Assembly: GCA_903813345.2 (NCBI GenBank)
Contig: CAIIXF020000001.1
Coordinates: forward strand, 9,521,598-9,585,597
Direction of reading: 5' to 3'
DNA: 64,000 nt
Source: Owenia fusiformis
Taxonomy: Eukaryota > Annelida > Polychaeta > Sabellida > Oweniidae
Positions 12,301 through 22,949 of the stretch are shown here, piece after piece. Within the stretch, counting starts at the first letter, position 1, and the number at the start of each line of letters is the position of its first letter. A program made the position numbers and the translations under genes. Under the pieces are notes generated by a model. It saw only the letters and a list, made by a program, of their open reading frames with translations, did no database searches and was not told where the DNA came from.

Positions 12301-15300
12301 TTCGATGCTGGTAATGAATATTTCTAAAGTTATGGTTGCTATGGTAACCTCAATAACGCTATAAAGGTAAAAATTGTGAAGTTTAAAATTGGGTTTCTTT
12401 TGAACAAATGATCAAAACCCCAATACGAGGTTACGTAATTTTACAAATGTCTGTTTTAATAGTAACTGCTGTTAATGTCTTCTTCACATAAGTGTGATAT
12501 CATTATTATGAATCCTGTTTGATACAGAAAACATTAACGCTTCATGATACATTAGACAAGACACTAAGCTCTCAGTTAATCTAGGTAAAGCAATTCCTAA
12601 CAAGCGACCAAACAGAGCCAAAGATTCAAACATGTTTGACTAGGACAAGACATCATGTCACAAATCTGGCATGATCTGCACTGTTATAGTTATCAGCAAC
12701 AAGTTAAATATGTAGGTATTAGGACAGAAGGTATTAGGCCATTATCCATACTTCCCAGATAATACCCCCCCCCCCCTGGACTTTGTTGTGTTTGGACTTT
12801 GGACCGGCTCGAAAGAGAATGATCCAAGTGTCTCATATTTTAGAACATTTGTTGAAATCAAGAATGCTGTTGACACCTCACTAGAACTGAAAGCTCTGAA
12901 AAGGTGTGTACAAACAGGGGGTGGATAGATACCAGGGTGTATAAATGTAGTGTATTAATGCTGAAGGACATTATTTTGAGTATCTTTGTTGAGTTTTATC
13001 TAAAATAGGATTGCACAGTTGGATTTAGAATTTCAGATTTTCAATATGAGTTATGACGTCAATATGAGCTCAAGTCTCGGACCGAGTGCCCCGACCATGG
13101 GGTAGTAAAAGTGACATTTAAAAAAGAGCTATTTAGAAATCATTCTGAAAATTCCCTGCTGCATAGGCATATAAATTATGTAAATTGTGTAAAAAATTCT
13201 TAAGAAAAAGATACAGCATTTTTATCAGAACTTCTGGATTGGCCTTTGTATAAAAATGTACTACTCAATCAAATATCGATATTTATCAGTGTGTCTTGTT
13301 TTCTACATGCAGGTAGGGCGTGCCCACTGTATGTCTATGCTCCAAGAGGAATAATCCAATCCCCAGGATTTCCCCGGGGGTATACCAACAGACTGTTCTG
13401 TGATATTATTCTATACACAAGGAATAATAATCAAAACATCTGGAAAGACATAACAATCACAGTACAAGCCTTTATGACGGAAACAAAACGTGATCGACTA
13501 ATTTTGAACGGTAGAGAATATAGTGGAAATGGCAGCGATCCAAACGCGAGAACGGCCCTACAAGTTGGCAGGAGATACCTTTGTAAGTAACAACTATGTG
13601 AGCCCAAAATACTGTTCAACAAGTCGCCAGACAAAACTCGTATTCATTTAAACACTATGAAATCCTTTGTCAATTTCTCGTTGATGCTGGGTAAATGTAT
13701 GTAAGATAACTTACATTATTTACAGTTTTAATTTCTCTGTTTTTGTATTGTCACAATGGGTGATAAGAAAAATTAATTAAAGGTTATAAAAATGAAATTG
13801 ATCATAAATGATTTTGTTGTATACAATAATTGAATGCATGCTTAACATAACATTTTTTAAATCATTCACAGTCAGGAATAATTACATTTGGTTCCACATG
13901 AGATTCAGGACAGATTCAAGGAATGTTTTTCCAGGATTCCGATTCCAATATTACGTTACTACATCCAAGGAACGACATAATATCACAGGTATTGAATGGG
14001 GAAATACTTCACGCGTTGAACAATAAATTGTTAAGGCTGATATGGGTAGGATACCATATATATAAGTATACGACTTTAGTATAACCGAAATGCCCTAGGG
14101 TACTGTGGTCACAAAACGTGGTAAAGTTTATTTTAAGTGATGGGGAAGGGGCCAATTAGCATTTACTTAGGGACCCAGCCTGAATATTTTTGTTTTTGAA
14201 TATTGGAGAGTATTACGCGAGATTTTTTCATTTTCTTGTTGGAAAATATATTTATTTTATGATGTGGGGTGATATCTAGAGTTTGAGGCTTGCGAAAATA
14301 AGATATCCTCATCTTTATACCCCCCACCCTATAATTTCAGGGGGGTCAGAAGAAAATAAACTTTAATTCATAACTTTGGAAGTAAATGAGATACAAACTT
14401 AATTTTTTCACCATAATTTATAGAATGACATCAGTAATGCAGAAAAAAATATTTCAAACGAAAATAAGCTAATTTGCATAATTTAACCCTTAAACCGCCA
14501 TAAAAACTATTAAATAACGGAATGATAATAAACAACTTTTACTGTAATTGCCTTCATATGAAGTTATAACTTATGAAATAATTCCTAAAAATGCATCTAT
14601 ATATGTATATTAGATGTGCAAAATATTAAAAGTGTATCTAACATAACGACTGTGAAAAATATTTCTCCCCTTACCCTAAAATTGAAGGGAGGGGGTCAAA
14701 AGAAAATAAACTTTAATTCATAACTTTGGAAGTATATAAGATACAAACTTAATTTTTTCACCAAAATTTACAAAATAATATCAGTAATGGAGAAAAAATA
14801 TTTTGAACAAAAAAAGCTAATTTGCATAATTTAACCCTTAAACCGCCATAAAAACTATTAAATGACAAAATGATAATATACGACATTTACTGTAATTACC
14901 TTCATATGAAGTTATAACTGATGAAATAATTCCTAAAAATGCATCTATATATGTATAATAGATGTGAAAAATATTAAAAGTGCATCTTATATATAGATTG
15001 TGAAAAAATTTCTCCCCCTACCCAGATATTTCAGGGGGGTCAACTGAAAATGGACTTTAATTTATAACTTTGGAAGTATATGAGGTATAAACCTATTTGT
15101 TCACCAAAATTTATGTAATAACATCAGTAACTAAGAAAAAACATTTTTGATATGCAAATAAGCTAATTTGCATAATTTAACCCTTATGCAGTCATAAAAA
15201 CCGTTAAATGACAAAACGATAAAATACGACATTTATTTTAATCGACCTCTCATGAAGTTATAACTTATGAAATAATTCATATAGTTGCATTTATATATGT

Positions 15301-18300
15301 ATAACAGATGTGCAAAATATTAAAAGTGTATCTTACATAACGACTGTGAAAAAAATTCTCCCTCTACCCAGATATTTGAGGGGGGGTCAAAATGAAAATG
15401 GACTTTAATTCATAACTTTGGAAGTATATGAGGTACAAACTTAATTTTTCACCAAAATTTATGTTATAACATCAGTAATTCAGAAAAAATATTTTTTGAT
15501 ATGCAAATAAGCTAATTTGCATAATTTAACCCTTATAAAGTAATAAAAACCGTTAAATGACGAAGTGATAAAATATGGCATTTACTTTAATTGACTTCTT
15601 ATGAAGTTATAACTTCGAAAAAAAATGTACAACAGATATGCACAATATAAAGAGGTTATTTTATATAATGAGTGTGAAAAGAATCTTACACCCTACCTTA
15701 ATAATTTTGAGGGTTTGGGGGGGGGGGGTTAAAGAAAATAATAGACTTCAACTCATAACTTTGAAATAATTTAAGAAAGAGCTTATATTTCTTCGCTGAA
15801 AACTGAGAAATCACATCAATAATGAAACGAATATTACATGGGGACAATACTATATTTCAACTAATTTGCATAATTTAAGCTTCAAACAGTCATGAGAATC
15901 ATTATAAGGCAAAGTGGTTCTATACTGAAATTGACTTCACATGAAGTAAGGACTTTGACAATATATCCTTTCTTAATACTAGCATTTAAATGGAAAAATG
16001 ATATCAACAATTATGAAGCTATTTTTCCCAACTATTTCAATACCCATGGAGATTTTCATAGATATAATACTAGAGGCAAATCAAACTTCACCCTTCCTAA
16101 AGCAAAACTGAAAATTATGGCAAAAAACAATAGCCTTTAGTGGTTACTCCATATGGAACAATCTCCCAGAAGAAATAAAAAGTCAAATTCCATTTCTTTT
16201 CTTAAATCAAAACTGAAGAAGCATATTCTCTTAGCTTATTAATCATTAGTTGACTATATCATTTCTTGTTTCTTCAGTAAGAAGGGTAGGCTCTCAAGGG
16301 AGGTACATGGGCCAACCTGGGGGCTGCTCCAAACTACTTAAGATCTAAAATAATAATTTTGACCATACCAACCTTGGGGAAGGTAAAATAATAACTAATA
16401 TTTTATAAGAATCACACTTTTAAAGATTATTTGCGTCAATGCGGTAGCCTGGCATCTTTAAATAATAATTAATGAAGCTACACATTCATAAAATTTCCCC
16501 ATGGCATATGGTACCTTCTTGGCTTAAAATGAAACGAGCATCATGGATCCCTCATACCTTTATTTATTATAATCTAAGTTTTGTGATTACATTCCGGTTT
16601 GATTCGTTGACAACATAATGATATACTTCATGATTTAACTACTATATGTACGGGTATTTAAGCATCACCTGTGGTGCCACCTATTATTAATAATAAATTG
16701 AGTTGAATTGAACTTGCAATGTTTCAGAATAACCCTTAAAAAGGTAACCATAACAGTTCTAAAGTTTATTGAACCATATTCAGAGTCACTGTGGGGACTG
16801 GTGTCATATTCTAGGTTGTAGGTACCTGATAGAGTGAAAATGTCATCATATATGTTTGGGTTAATCCACTTATTCCCGTCCACACTCACTTTCCTTTGAG
16901 CCGCATGAACATGCAGCAAAACATTCTGTACCTGCAGTGGCACATGAGCAAGTGGTTTAACATATTGCTTTGTCCTTGTATCGTTTGCATGTGCAAAATG
17001 ACTTTGGGATTTTTGTTATATCAAGTTTCGGTTTTTTGGTCATTTTAATGGTCTCAAGAGTAATATGAACCACTTGACATCCAAATCCATTCCCTGGCTC
17101 TGGAATCTCAAAAAGTGGTTTGTCAGATCATTGAAATGTATAATTGTTATAAACCAAAAATGCATCCATAATGAGTGGTAATGCTCTAATATAATTTTGG
17201 ATGCTGCAAACAAGTGTAATACATCCAATGATGGTTTGTTTTTATATTGAAATATAAACAAAAATAACGCAACTCCCCTAGACCAGAGATCGTGCCCATG
17301 TGGACAGTCAATGGAGACAATAACTCAATTTAAAATAGAATGTCATATGTTTGAAAATGAACGATTAAGTCTATTTGCCTATATGACTGATATCCATAGT
17401 GACTTTTACATGTATACACGTCTAGGAAAATATTGTATAATAATGAATGAAAAAAAACTGTTCAAAGGACACTTGGAAAATGTATGACAAATATGTTAGT
17501 CAAAAGTCGTGAAATAGTTACATGCGATGGTCTCTAATAGGTTGGCATCAACCAGGAATTGTTTTAATTCATGTATGTATCTAAATGTAACATCTTTAGT
17601 GCGTTAGACTTTAATTAATAAATTTACTACTACTACTAGTATAATATTGTTTCCATGTAATATTTGTTTCATTCTTGATGTGATTTCTCAATATTCTGGC
17701 GAAGAAATACATGAATAAGCTCTTTCTTATACGATTTCAAAGTTATGAATCAAAGTTTATTATTTTCTTTTAACTTCCCCCAACCCTAAAATATTAGGGT
17801 AGGGTGTGAGATTTTTTTCACACTCATTATATACAATACCCTTTTTATATTGTGCATACCTGTTGTAAATGTATTTCTAGGAATTATTTCACAAGTTATA
17901 ACTTCATAGAAGTCGTATTTCATCACTTTGGCATTTAACGTTTTTTATGACTGTATAAGGGTTAAATTATGCAAATTAGCTTATTTTCATATCAAGATAT
18001 TTTTCCGAATTACTGACGTTATAACATAAATTTTGGTGAAAGAATTAAGTTTGTACCTCATATACTTCCAAAGTTATGAATTAAAGTCCATTTCCATTTG
18101 ACCCCCCTCAAATATCTGGGTAGGGGGACAAATTTTTTTCAGCGTCGTTATGTAAGATACACTTTTAATATTTTGCACATCTGTTATACATATATAGATG
18201 CATTTTTAGGAATTATTTTATTTGTTAAAACTTCATGAGAGGTCAATTAGAGTAAATGTCGTATTTTATCGCATCGTCATTTAACAGTTTTTATGACTGT

Positions 18301-21300
18301 ATAAGGGTTAAATTATGCAAATTAACTTATTTGCGTATCAAAAATATTTTTTCTGAATTACTGATGTTATTACATAAACTTTGGTGAAAAAATTAAGTTT
18401 GTACCTCATATACTTTTAAAATTATGAATTAAAGTCCATTTTTATTTGACCCCCTCCCCTCAAAAATCTGGGTAGGGGGAGAATTTTTTTCACAGTCTTT
18501 ATCTAAGATACACTTCTAATATTTTGCACATTTATTATACATATATAGATGCATTTTTAGGAATTATTTCATAAGTTATAACTTCATATGAAGGCAATAA
18601 CAGTAAATGTGATATAACATCATTTCGTCATTTACTAGTTTTTATGGCAGTTTAAGGGTTAAATTATGCAAATTAGCTTTTTTTCATTCAAAATATTTTT
18701 TTCTTCATTACTGATGTTATTTCATAAATTCTGGTGAAAAAATTAAGTTTGTATCTCATATACTTCCAAAGTTATGAATTAAAGTCTATTTTCTTCTGAC
18801 TCCCCTAAAATTATAGGGCGGGGGGTATAAAGATGAAGATATCTTATTTTCGCAAGTCTCAAACTCTAGATATCACCCCACATCATAAAAGTAACTTATT
18901 TTCCAACAAGAACTGAAAAAATCTCGCGTAATACTTTCCAATATCCATTTTTACTTTCTAGCTGTTTCTCAGAACTTGGGTCCCTGAGTAATTGTTTCTT
19001 CCTGCACTAGATTGGATGTTGTGATCGCTTTGTAGCCTCTCATATATTCCGACATGTCGTTTTACTACTCAATTTGCGTATATTATATACGGTCACTTTT
19101 GGAGCGGGCTTACACCTCTATGTAACATTTCAGAGTTTTGCGAGAACAATCCATGTGGACGAAATGGCGAATGCCACAGTCATGTGGAAGGTTTTGTTTG
19201 CTACTGTAAACCGGGGTACACTGGAACACTTTGCGACATGGTTATTAGTAAGTCATGTCATTGTTATTGCTCGTAGCATCGTTTGCTTACGTGCGTATCT
19301 CTCGGATCTCCTTTCTAGTTTTTAATGTCACCAATTATTTATGCGATAAATGAATCAAGCACTAAACATTAATAATCATGATACAAAAGAGTAATCAGAT
19401 ATCTTTGTTTTTACTTCTACATTTTTGCTCTTTCACCTTTTGTAGTTGTTCCCTCGACGTGTCCAAAGACCTTAAACCCTCCAACAGGGATAATGCAAAG
19501 TGACAACTATCCGAATAGGTATGCCAACGGGATACTCTGCCAGTATACATTGAATCTGAATAACGAACGGCAGGCTTGGAAAGACATCACGATGACCGTT
19601 GACGGATTCAAGACAGAGTCCTGTTGCGATCGTTTGACAATAAATGGACGCCCATATGCTGGAGACGGAAGTGTTACTGGGTCAGGGGATAGACGCGGAA
19701 TGCGAGCCATGATGGAAGGTCGCACATATTTGTGTAAGCGAGTTAAGAGTCCATTGTAACGTTTGGACTACCACCTGACCATTTCCTTCCATGATATGGT
19801 AGATCAAACAAATTACATAAAATTAGCATGAAAAAAAATTAAATCAAAATAGCGAGACTTAGATCATTAACATTTTATTATTTTTTGGATACAAAAATAT
19901 TATTCCTTGCCCTTTTTCTACAGTTCGCAGCAGGGATGTTAGTTTCGTCATGAATTTTCGCACTGATAGAAGTGTTACGTACAAAGGATTTTCAATTAGC
20001 TACAATGTTCGAAACAGTGCCAGCCCCGATGGTCTAACAGGTAAAGACTGCATTGTTTATAAATTACATTCTTCACATCTGAAATTTTCGCCGATAAATA
20101 ATGTATACCCTATGTTTAATCGTAAATTTATTGTAACTGTATGATTGCATTATGACCTTACCAAGGCTTATCATCGAATCAATCAACGCCCCCAACTTCT
20201 TTTGTATAACAGTTACACGTTGCATAAATGCATCAAAAATTAAATATCTCGTTCGTTTTATTATCTCCCGAAGTCTTTACAACTACCAACATCAACACAC
20301 AATAAGGCAATTTACTTAATTAATTTGGATGGTAACTAATGGAGGGACCCATACCCAATGACAATGAACAGTAAAATTCTTCGTTCTTTTCGTATGTGAT
20401 TGACGCTTTCACATCTTACTTGCAGAATCGTGTGTAAACAATCCCTGTCAGAATAGCGGAATCTGTCATAGCTTGGACAGTGGTCCTATGTGCATCTGTC
20501 CCCCCAAGTATAGTGGTAACCTATGTCAGAGTATAAGAGGTAACATTGACAGCTATATGCGTGTTTCTTTACACCGAGTTCCAATTTGATCTTACAAGTC
20601 CATTCTAACTTGATATTTAGCTACATCCATAGTACTAACGTTTAACATCATGTGTAACTGGAACGAGTGAGTCGGAGTGGCTTATCTTTAATGTAGACAG
20701 AGTGATGGTAGTGTAGTCTTCATTTCTTCCAGTCATGGATTGTACTACACGTAATGATTCTTAATTGGTTTGCGGTAGATCATAGTTTCCGATATTGTTT
20801 TTACCTTGATATTATTTTGTTTTCTTCCCGTGTTTCCCAATTATCTGGTCCTTTCCCATTTTGCATTTGTGTTAACATATGTTTCAGAGACGTTCAACTG
20901 TCCACGTCACTATTTTGAACCAGTCGGTATCATTCAGAGTCCAAATTGGCCGTTGCCTTACCCACGAAATGCTATATGTAATTATTACATCACGGTTGAT
21001 GGTATACAAGGGGCGTACAGAGAACTGTTGGTATATGTTCAATACTTTGAGACGGAACGGCGTCGAGACGTTCTGACTATCAACGGGATACAGTACAGTG
21101 GCTTTGGCTACTTTGACGATTCTGCCATGGGGATAATTCAAACATATAAATGTGAGTGAAGGGTAGAAACGGGCTACAGAAGAAATGATTCATTTGGGAT
21201 TTATCCCCATTCAAAATGGCTTTGAAGTAGCTAATAAAGATAAACATGCAAGGTGTAGTTGTGTAGATCATATATATGGAAAGCGAAAAATTAAACCTGT

Positions 21301-22700
21301 TTGCATATCATCATCTCCGTTCTATATACTTCTATATTACTACTGGAGTCTCATTTTCATGAATTTGTCAAACTGGGCATCTCCTTTGTCTGAGGTATCA
21401 TATCTAGATGGTGCTTGTTTGTGGCACACCAATGGGTATCTTGCACGAGGAATTAATTGAAAGTTTGTGCGAAAGATGTAATCGATTAACATGAAACATT
21501 TAATTCTCGTCAATTTATCATCTTATGCAATACTTCTTAATTTGTGTCACCCACGTTTTTTCAGTCTTTACTAAAGGAAACCAATTTAACATCACCTTCA
21601 AAGCAGGAAGAGCGAGGGACCGTCACCCCGGTTTCTCATTACAATACCTAGTCCAATCTGCAGGTAAGTCTTCAATTTTCATTGTGATTGCTCGTATGTT
21701 GGCACGCTTGTCTACTTTCTTGTTTTGGGCCTAGTCTAGATGCTACTTTGTGTAAAGTTCGGACATGTTTTTCTGCAAGTCTGTACAAAATCTGAAACAC
21801 GAAATTTCGCAGTTTTACTAATGACTCTTTTTGGGGCCTCCATATTGTAGGTTAATTAAATTGATTTTTATCAAATTGGTAGGTGTTCCCCATGTTGTCA
21901 TGAACTCATAGTTATAGTTTATCATTTGTAGATACAACTGTGACCTATCCACCCACATCACCATCCACAAGGGACCCAGGGGAGTTCACCTCGAGGGCAA
22001 CAATGCCACCACAGACACGCCCGACAGAACCACCACAAACACAACCAAGAGTGACTACACCTAGAATCACAATGCCGCCATGGACAGGCACCCCACCTGG
22101 AACATTTCCACCATTTACAGGGTTCTGGACAACCCGTCCAAACCAACAAAGAACTCCTGCTCCAAGGAAAGGTGAGTTCTACAGAACGCACCTGGCTATG
22201 GCTTGTCGTCTCTCGAAATGTGCAAAAATATATCTGATGAGGCTCTATAGTACTGCAAAGGTTATCTCCACGTTGTAATGGCTGATCTCATTATGTGAAA
22301 TTATAAAATGGATATACTTCAGATGTGACAATCATTAGAATTTGTAAGGTCACCAAGGTCATATATTCCACAATGAACATTCCCATCAATAAAGACCTTT
22401 AAGTGAATACAAGATCAAACATACCGAAACATGATTTCATAAACTTTAACCATCATTCACGTTACTTTTGATTTAATTTAAGGAAATGGCATTGGAGCTG
22501 GTGGTATAGTTGGTATCTGCATAGCGGTGCTCATAGTCATAGGTGTGGGTGGATTTGTCGGATTTCTGTTTATGAAGAAACGAGGTTTAACATTGGGTCT
22601 AAAACAAGCCATGAAACCTGGATTTGACAATGCAGTGTACGGACAGAATGAAGAGAGAGTGAACATTGGGAATGTAATTGCCACTGGCTCGCGTGCTTAG
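6332..22700 (+). CDS. CUB/EGF-repeat type I membrane protein, 22 exons, 1177 aa
   Basis: Exons: 6332-6375, 6828-6907, 7436-7696, 7815-7931, 8588-8710, 9009-9272, 9389-9508, 9661-9774, 9987-10259, 10951-11052, 11731-11799, 11998-12123, 13313-13582, 13872-13988, 19134-19247, 19446-19733, 19924-20040, 20426-20539, 20888-21151, 21565-21663, 21932-22171, 22483-22700. All introns are phase 1 except the first (phase 2). Residues 1-20 form a signal peptide. CUB-like modules lie at about 42-167, 209-336, 375-499, 565-693, 732-866 and 905-1025, each over two exons. EGF modules lie at 168-208, 337-374, 694-731 and 867-904. An acidic linker is at 500-564, a Pro/Thr-rich stalk at 1026-1105, a membrane helix near 1108-1135 and a 40-residue tail with GFDNAVY. 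The CUB call rests on SPNYP-type starts, D-x-L-x-I-N-G and F-x-TDGSV-x-KGFSI-x-Y ends. Most modules lack the second CUB cysteine pair. The likely role is cell-surface ligand binding or adhesion; the ligand is unknown. Confidence 0.9.
6507..6577. mobile_element. 71-bp hairpin micro-element in intron 1 of gene 1
   Basis: Perfect 17-bp terminal inverted repeats, GCCTTGCCCAAGTCGGT at 6507-6523 and its reverse complement at 6561-6577, surround a 37-bp AT-rich core. A perfect 13-bp direct repeat, TAGACTAAATCTA, lies immediately outside on both sides (6494-6506 and 6578-6590), as a target duplication would. It has no coding capacity. Confidence 0.6.
7213..7295 (-). repeat. Dispersed repeat with GGCGTCTGTAACA motif (copy 1)
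   Basis: On the minus strand this reads ttcggcgtctgtaacaaatgg followed shortly by a second ggcgtctgtaacag. The same phrase occurs at 40951-41010 and 61554-61610, and in shortened form near 35821-35850. It lies in intron 2 of gene 1. The family was not identified. Confidence 0.55.
10316..10622. mobile_element. MITE, hAT-like by target duplication, in intron 9 of gene 1
   Basis: About 307 bp with inverted ends: the left arm has AAGGAGGATTGGCTCCCAG from about 10319, and the right arm has the reverse complement ending at about 10622. TTCTGTAG is repeated exactly at 10308-10315 and 10623-10630, an 8-bp target duplication as in the hAT superfamily. The left arm has four extra bases, so the exact left boundary is uncertain. 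No open frame of note. Confidence 0.65.
11237..11591. mobile_element. Mariner-like MITE in intron 10 of gene 1
   Basis: About 355 bp with long inverted arms. It starts CTTAGGTGGTTCAAAA and ends with GAACCACCTAAG. Further in, the arms match over atgtataacacatatg and the segment encoding aaagtcctattttcctt on either side. TA precedes the left end (11235-11236) and follows the right end (11592-11593), the target duplication of the Tc1/mariner group. Non-coding. Confidence 0.75.
12124..13312. other. Intron 12 of gene 1, nothing recognised
   Basis: Joins the acidic linker exon to block B. It contains a run of C near 12767 and plain AT-rich sequence. I see no hidden CUB or EGF exon and no element ends. 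The long open frame running into the intron from exon 12 is a read-through. Confidence 0.6.
14340..15900 (+). repeat. Tandem repeats, left arm of FB2 (about 348 bp unit)
   Basis: The phrase ctttaattcataactttgg recurs at 14361, 14711, about 15055 and 15403, with a decayed copy near 15749, giving spacings of 344-350 bp. Each unit also has a C-rich box (for example ctccccctacccagatattt) and aagctaatttgcataattta. Confidence 0.82.
15950..16710 (+). pseudogene. Decayed 3' end of a non-LTR retrotransposon (LINE) in the FB2 spacer
   Basis: Frame 15892-16140 carries YNTRGKSNFTLPKAK, resembling the H-x-Y-x-TR box close to the C-terminus of many LINE reverse transcriptases. After a break, another frame gives SIWNNLPEEIKSQ and then FLKSKLKKHIL, the usual WN-x-LP-x-x-I and FK-x-x-LK closing motifs. 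The coding remnant ends near 16243. A further 450 bp could be 3' untranslated sequence, ending in a ttgaattgaa-type short repeat near 16700. The copy is broken by at least one frameshift and lacks the catalytic part. Confidence 0.55.
17690..18800 (-). repeat. Tandem repeats, right arm of FB2
   Basis: Inverted copies of the left-arm unit. The phrase catatacttccaaagttatg, or a near version, recurs near 17735, 18060, 18405 and 18760 at about 345-bp spacing. There are roughly four units here against five in the left arm. Confidence 0.8.
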
Positions 22701-22926
22701 GCATGTGTCCCATGCATGTTACAATTTCTGATTTAAAAAGTATAACACCAATCATCTACTATAGTATTTCATTTGTGTCTCTGTATCCTTTGCACTGTAT
22801 AAATTACCTGTACATACAAAATGACCAAAGTGCCAGAATTGATGAGGAAAATGAAAAACCTCAAATGAACTTTATGTTATTTGTTAATTGAAAACGTGAC
22901 CTAGAGACTTCTATTGTCTAGAAAAT

Positions 22927-22932
22927 AATAAA
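22927..22932 (+). other. Polyadenylation signal of gene 1
   Basis: AATAAA lies 227 bp after the gene 1 stop codon. It is the first canonical signal downstream and implies a short 3' untranslated region. There is no transcript evidence in the sequence itself. Confidence 0.6.
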
Positions 22933-22949
22933 AAATAATGTAATGTGAA

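Larger units (their letters stand above)
14153..18994. mobile_element. Foldback (giant hairpin) element FB2 in intron 14 of gene 1
   Basis: The two ends are inverted copies: near the left, caatta then ttagggacccag; near the right, cttgggtccctga then taattg. The next 200 bp also match, including the phrase gatatctagagtttgagg and its partner ctcaaactctagatatc. Inside lie tandem repeats of about 348 bp in both arms, in opposite orientation. A spacer at about 15900-17690 carries a decayed LINE fragment. The outermost boundary is fuzzy because weak inverted similarity continues 40-50 bp outward on each side. No transposase frame. It takes up most of the 5.1 kb intron between exons 14 and 15, whose splice signals stay intact. 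Confidence 0.78.
13313..21663 (+). other. Gene 1 block B: second CUB-EGF-CUB-EGF-CUB copy
   Basis: Exons 13-20. CUB4 with FRNNYIWFHMRF parallels CUB1 with FRNNFLWFHMRF. EGF3 CGRNGECHSHVEGF parallels EGF1. CUB5 keeps the CC pair (SCCDRLTING) of CUB2 and has a longer loop rich in Gly, Arg and Met (VTGSGDRRGMRAMMEG). EGF4 CQNSGICHS parallels EGF2. CUB6 YFETERRRDVL parallels CUB3. The block is spread over 8.3 kb because FB2 occupies the intron between exons 14 and 15. Confidence 0.88.

Noticed and set aside
16665-16943. 92-codon minus-strand frame in the FB2 spacer
   Set aside because: Considered as a transposase remnant; no catalytic or zinc-finger pattern could be identified.
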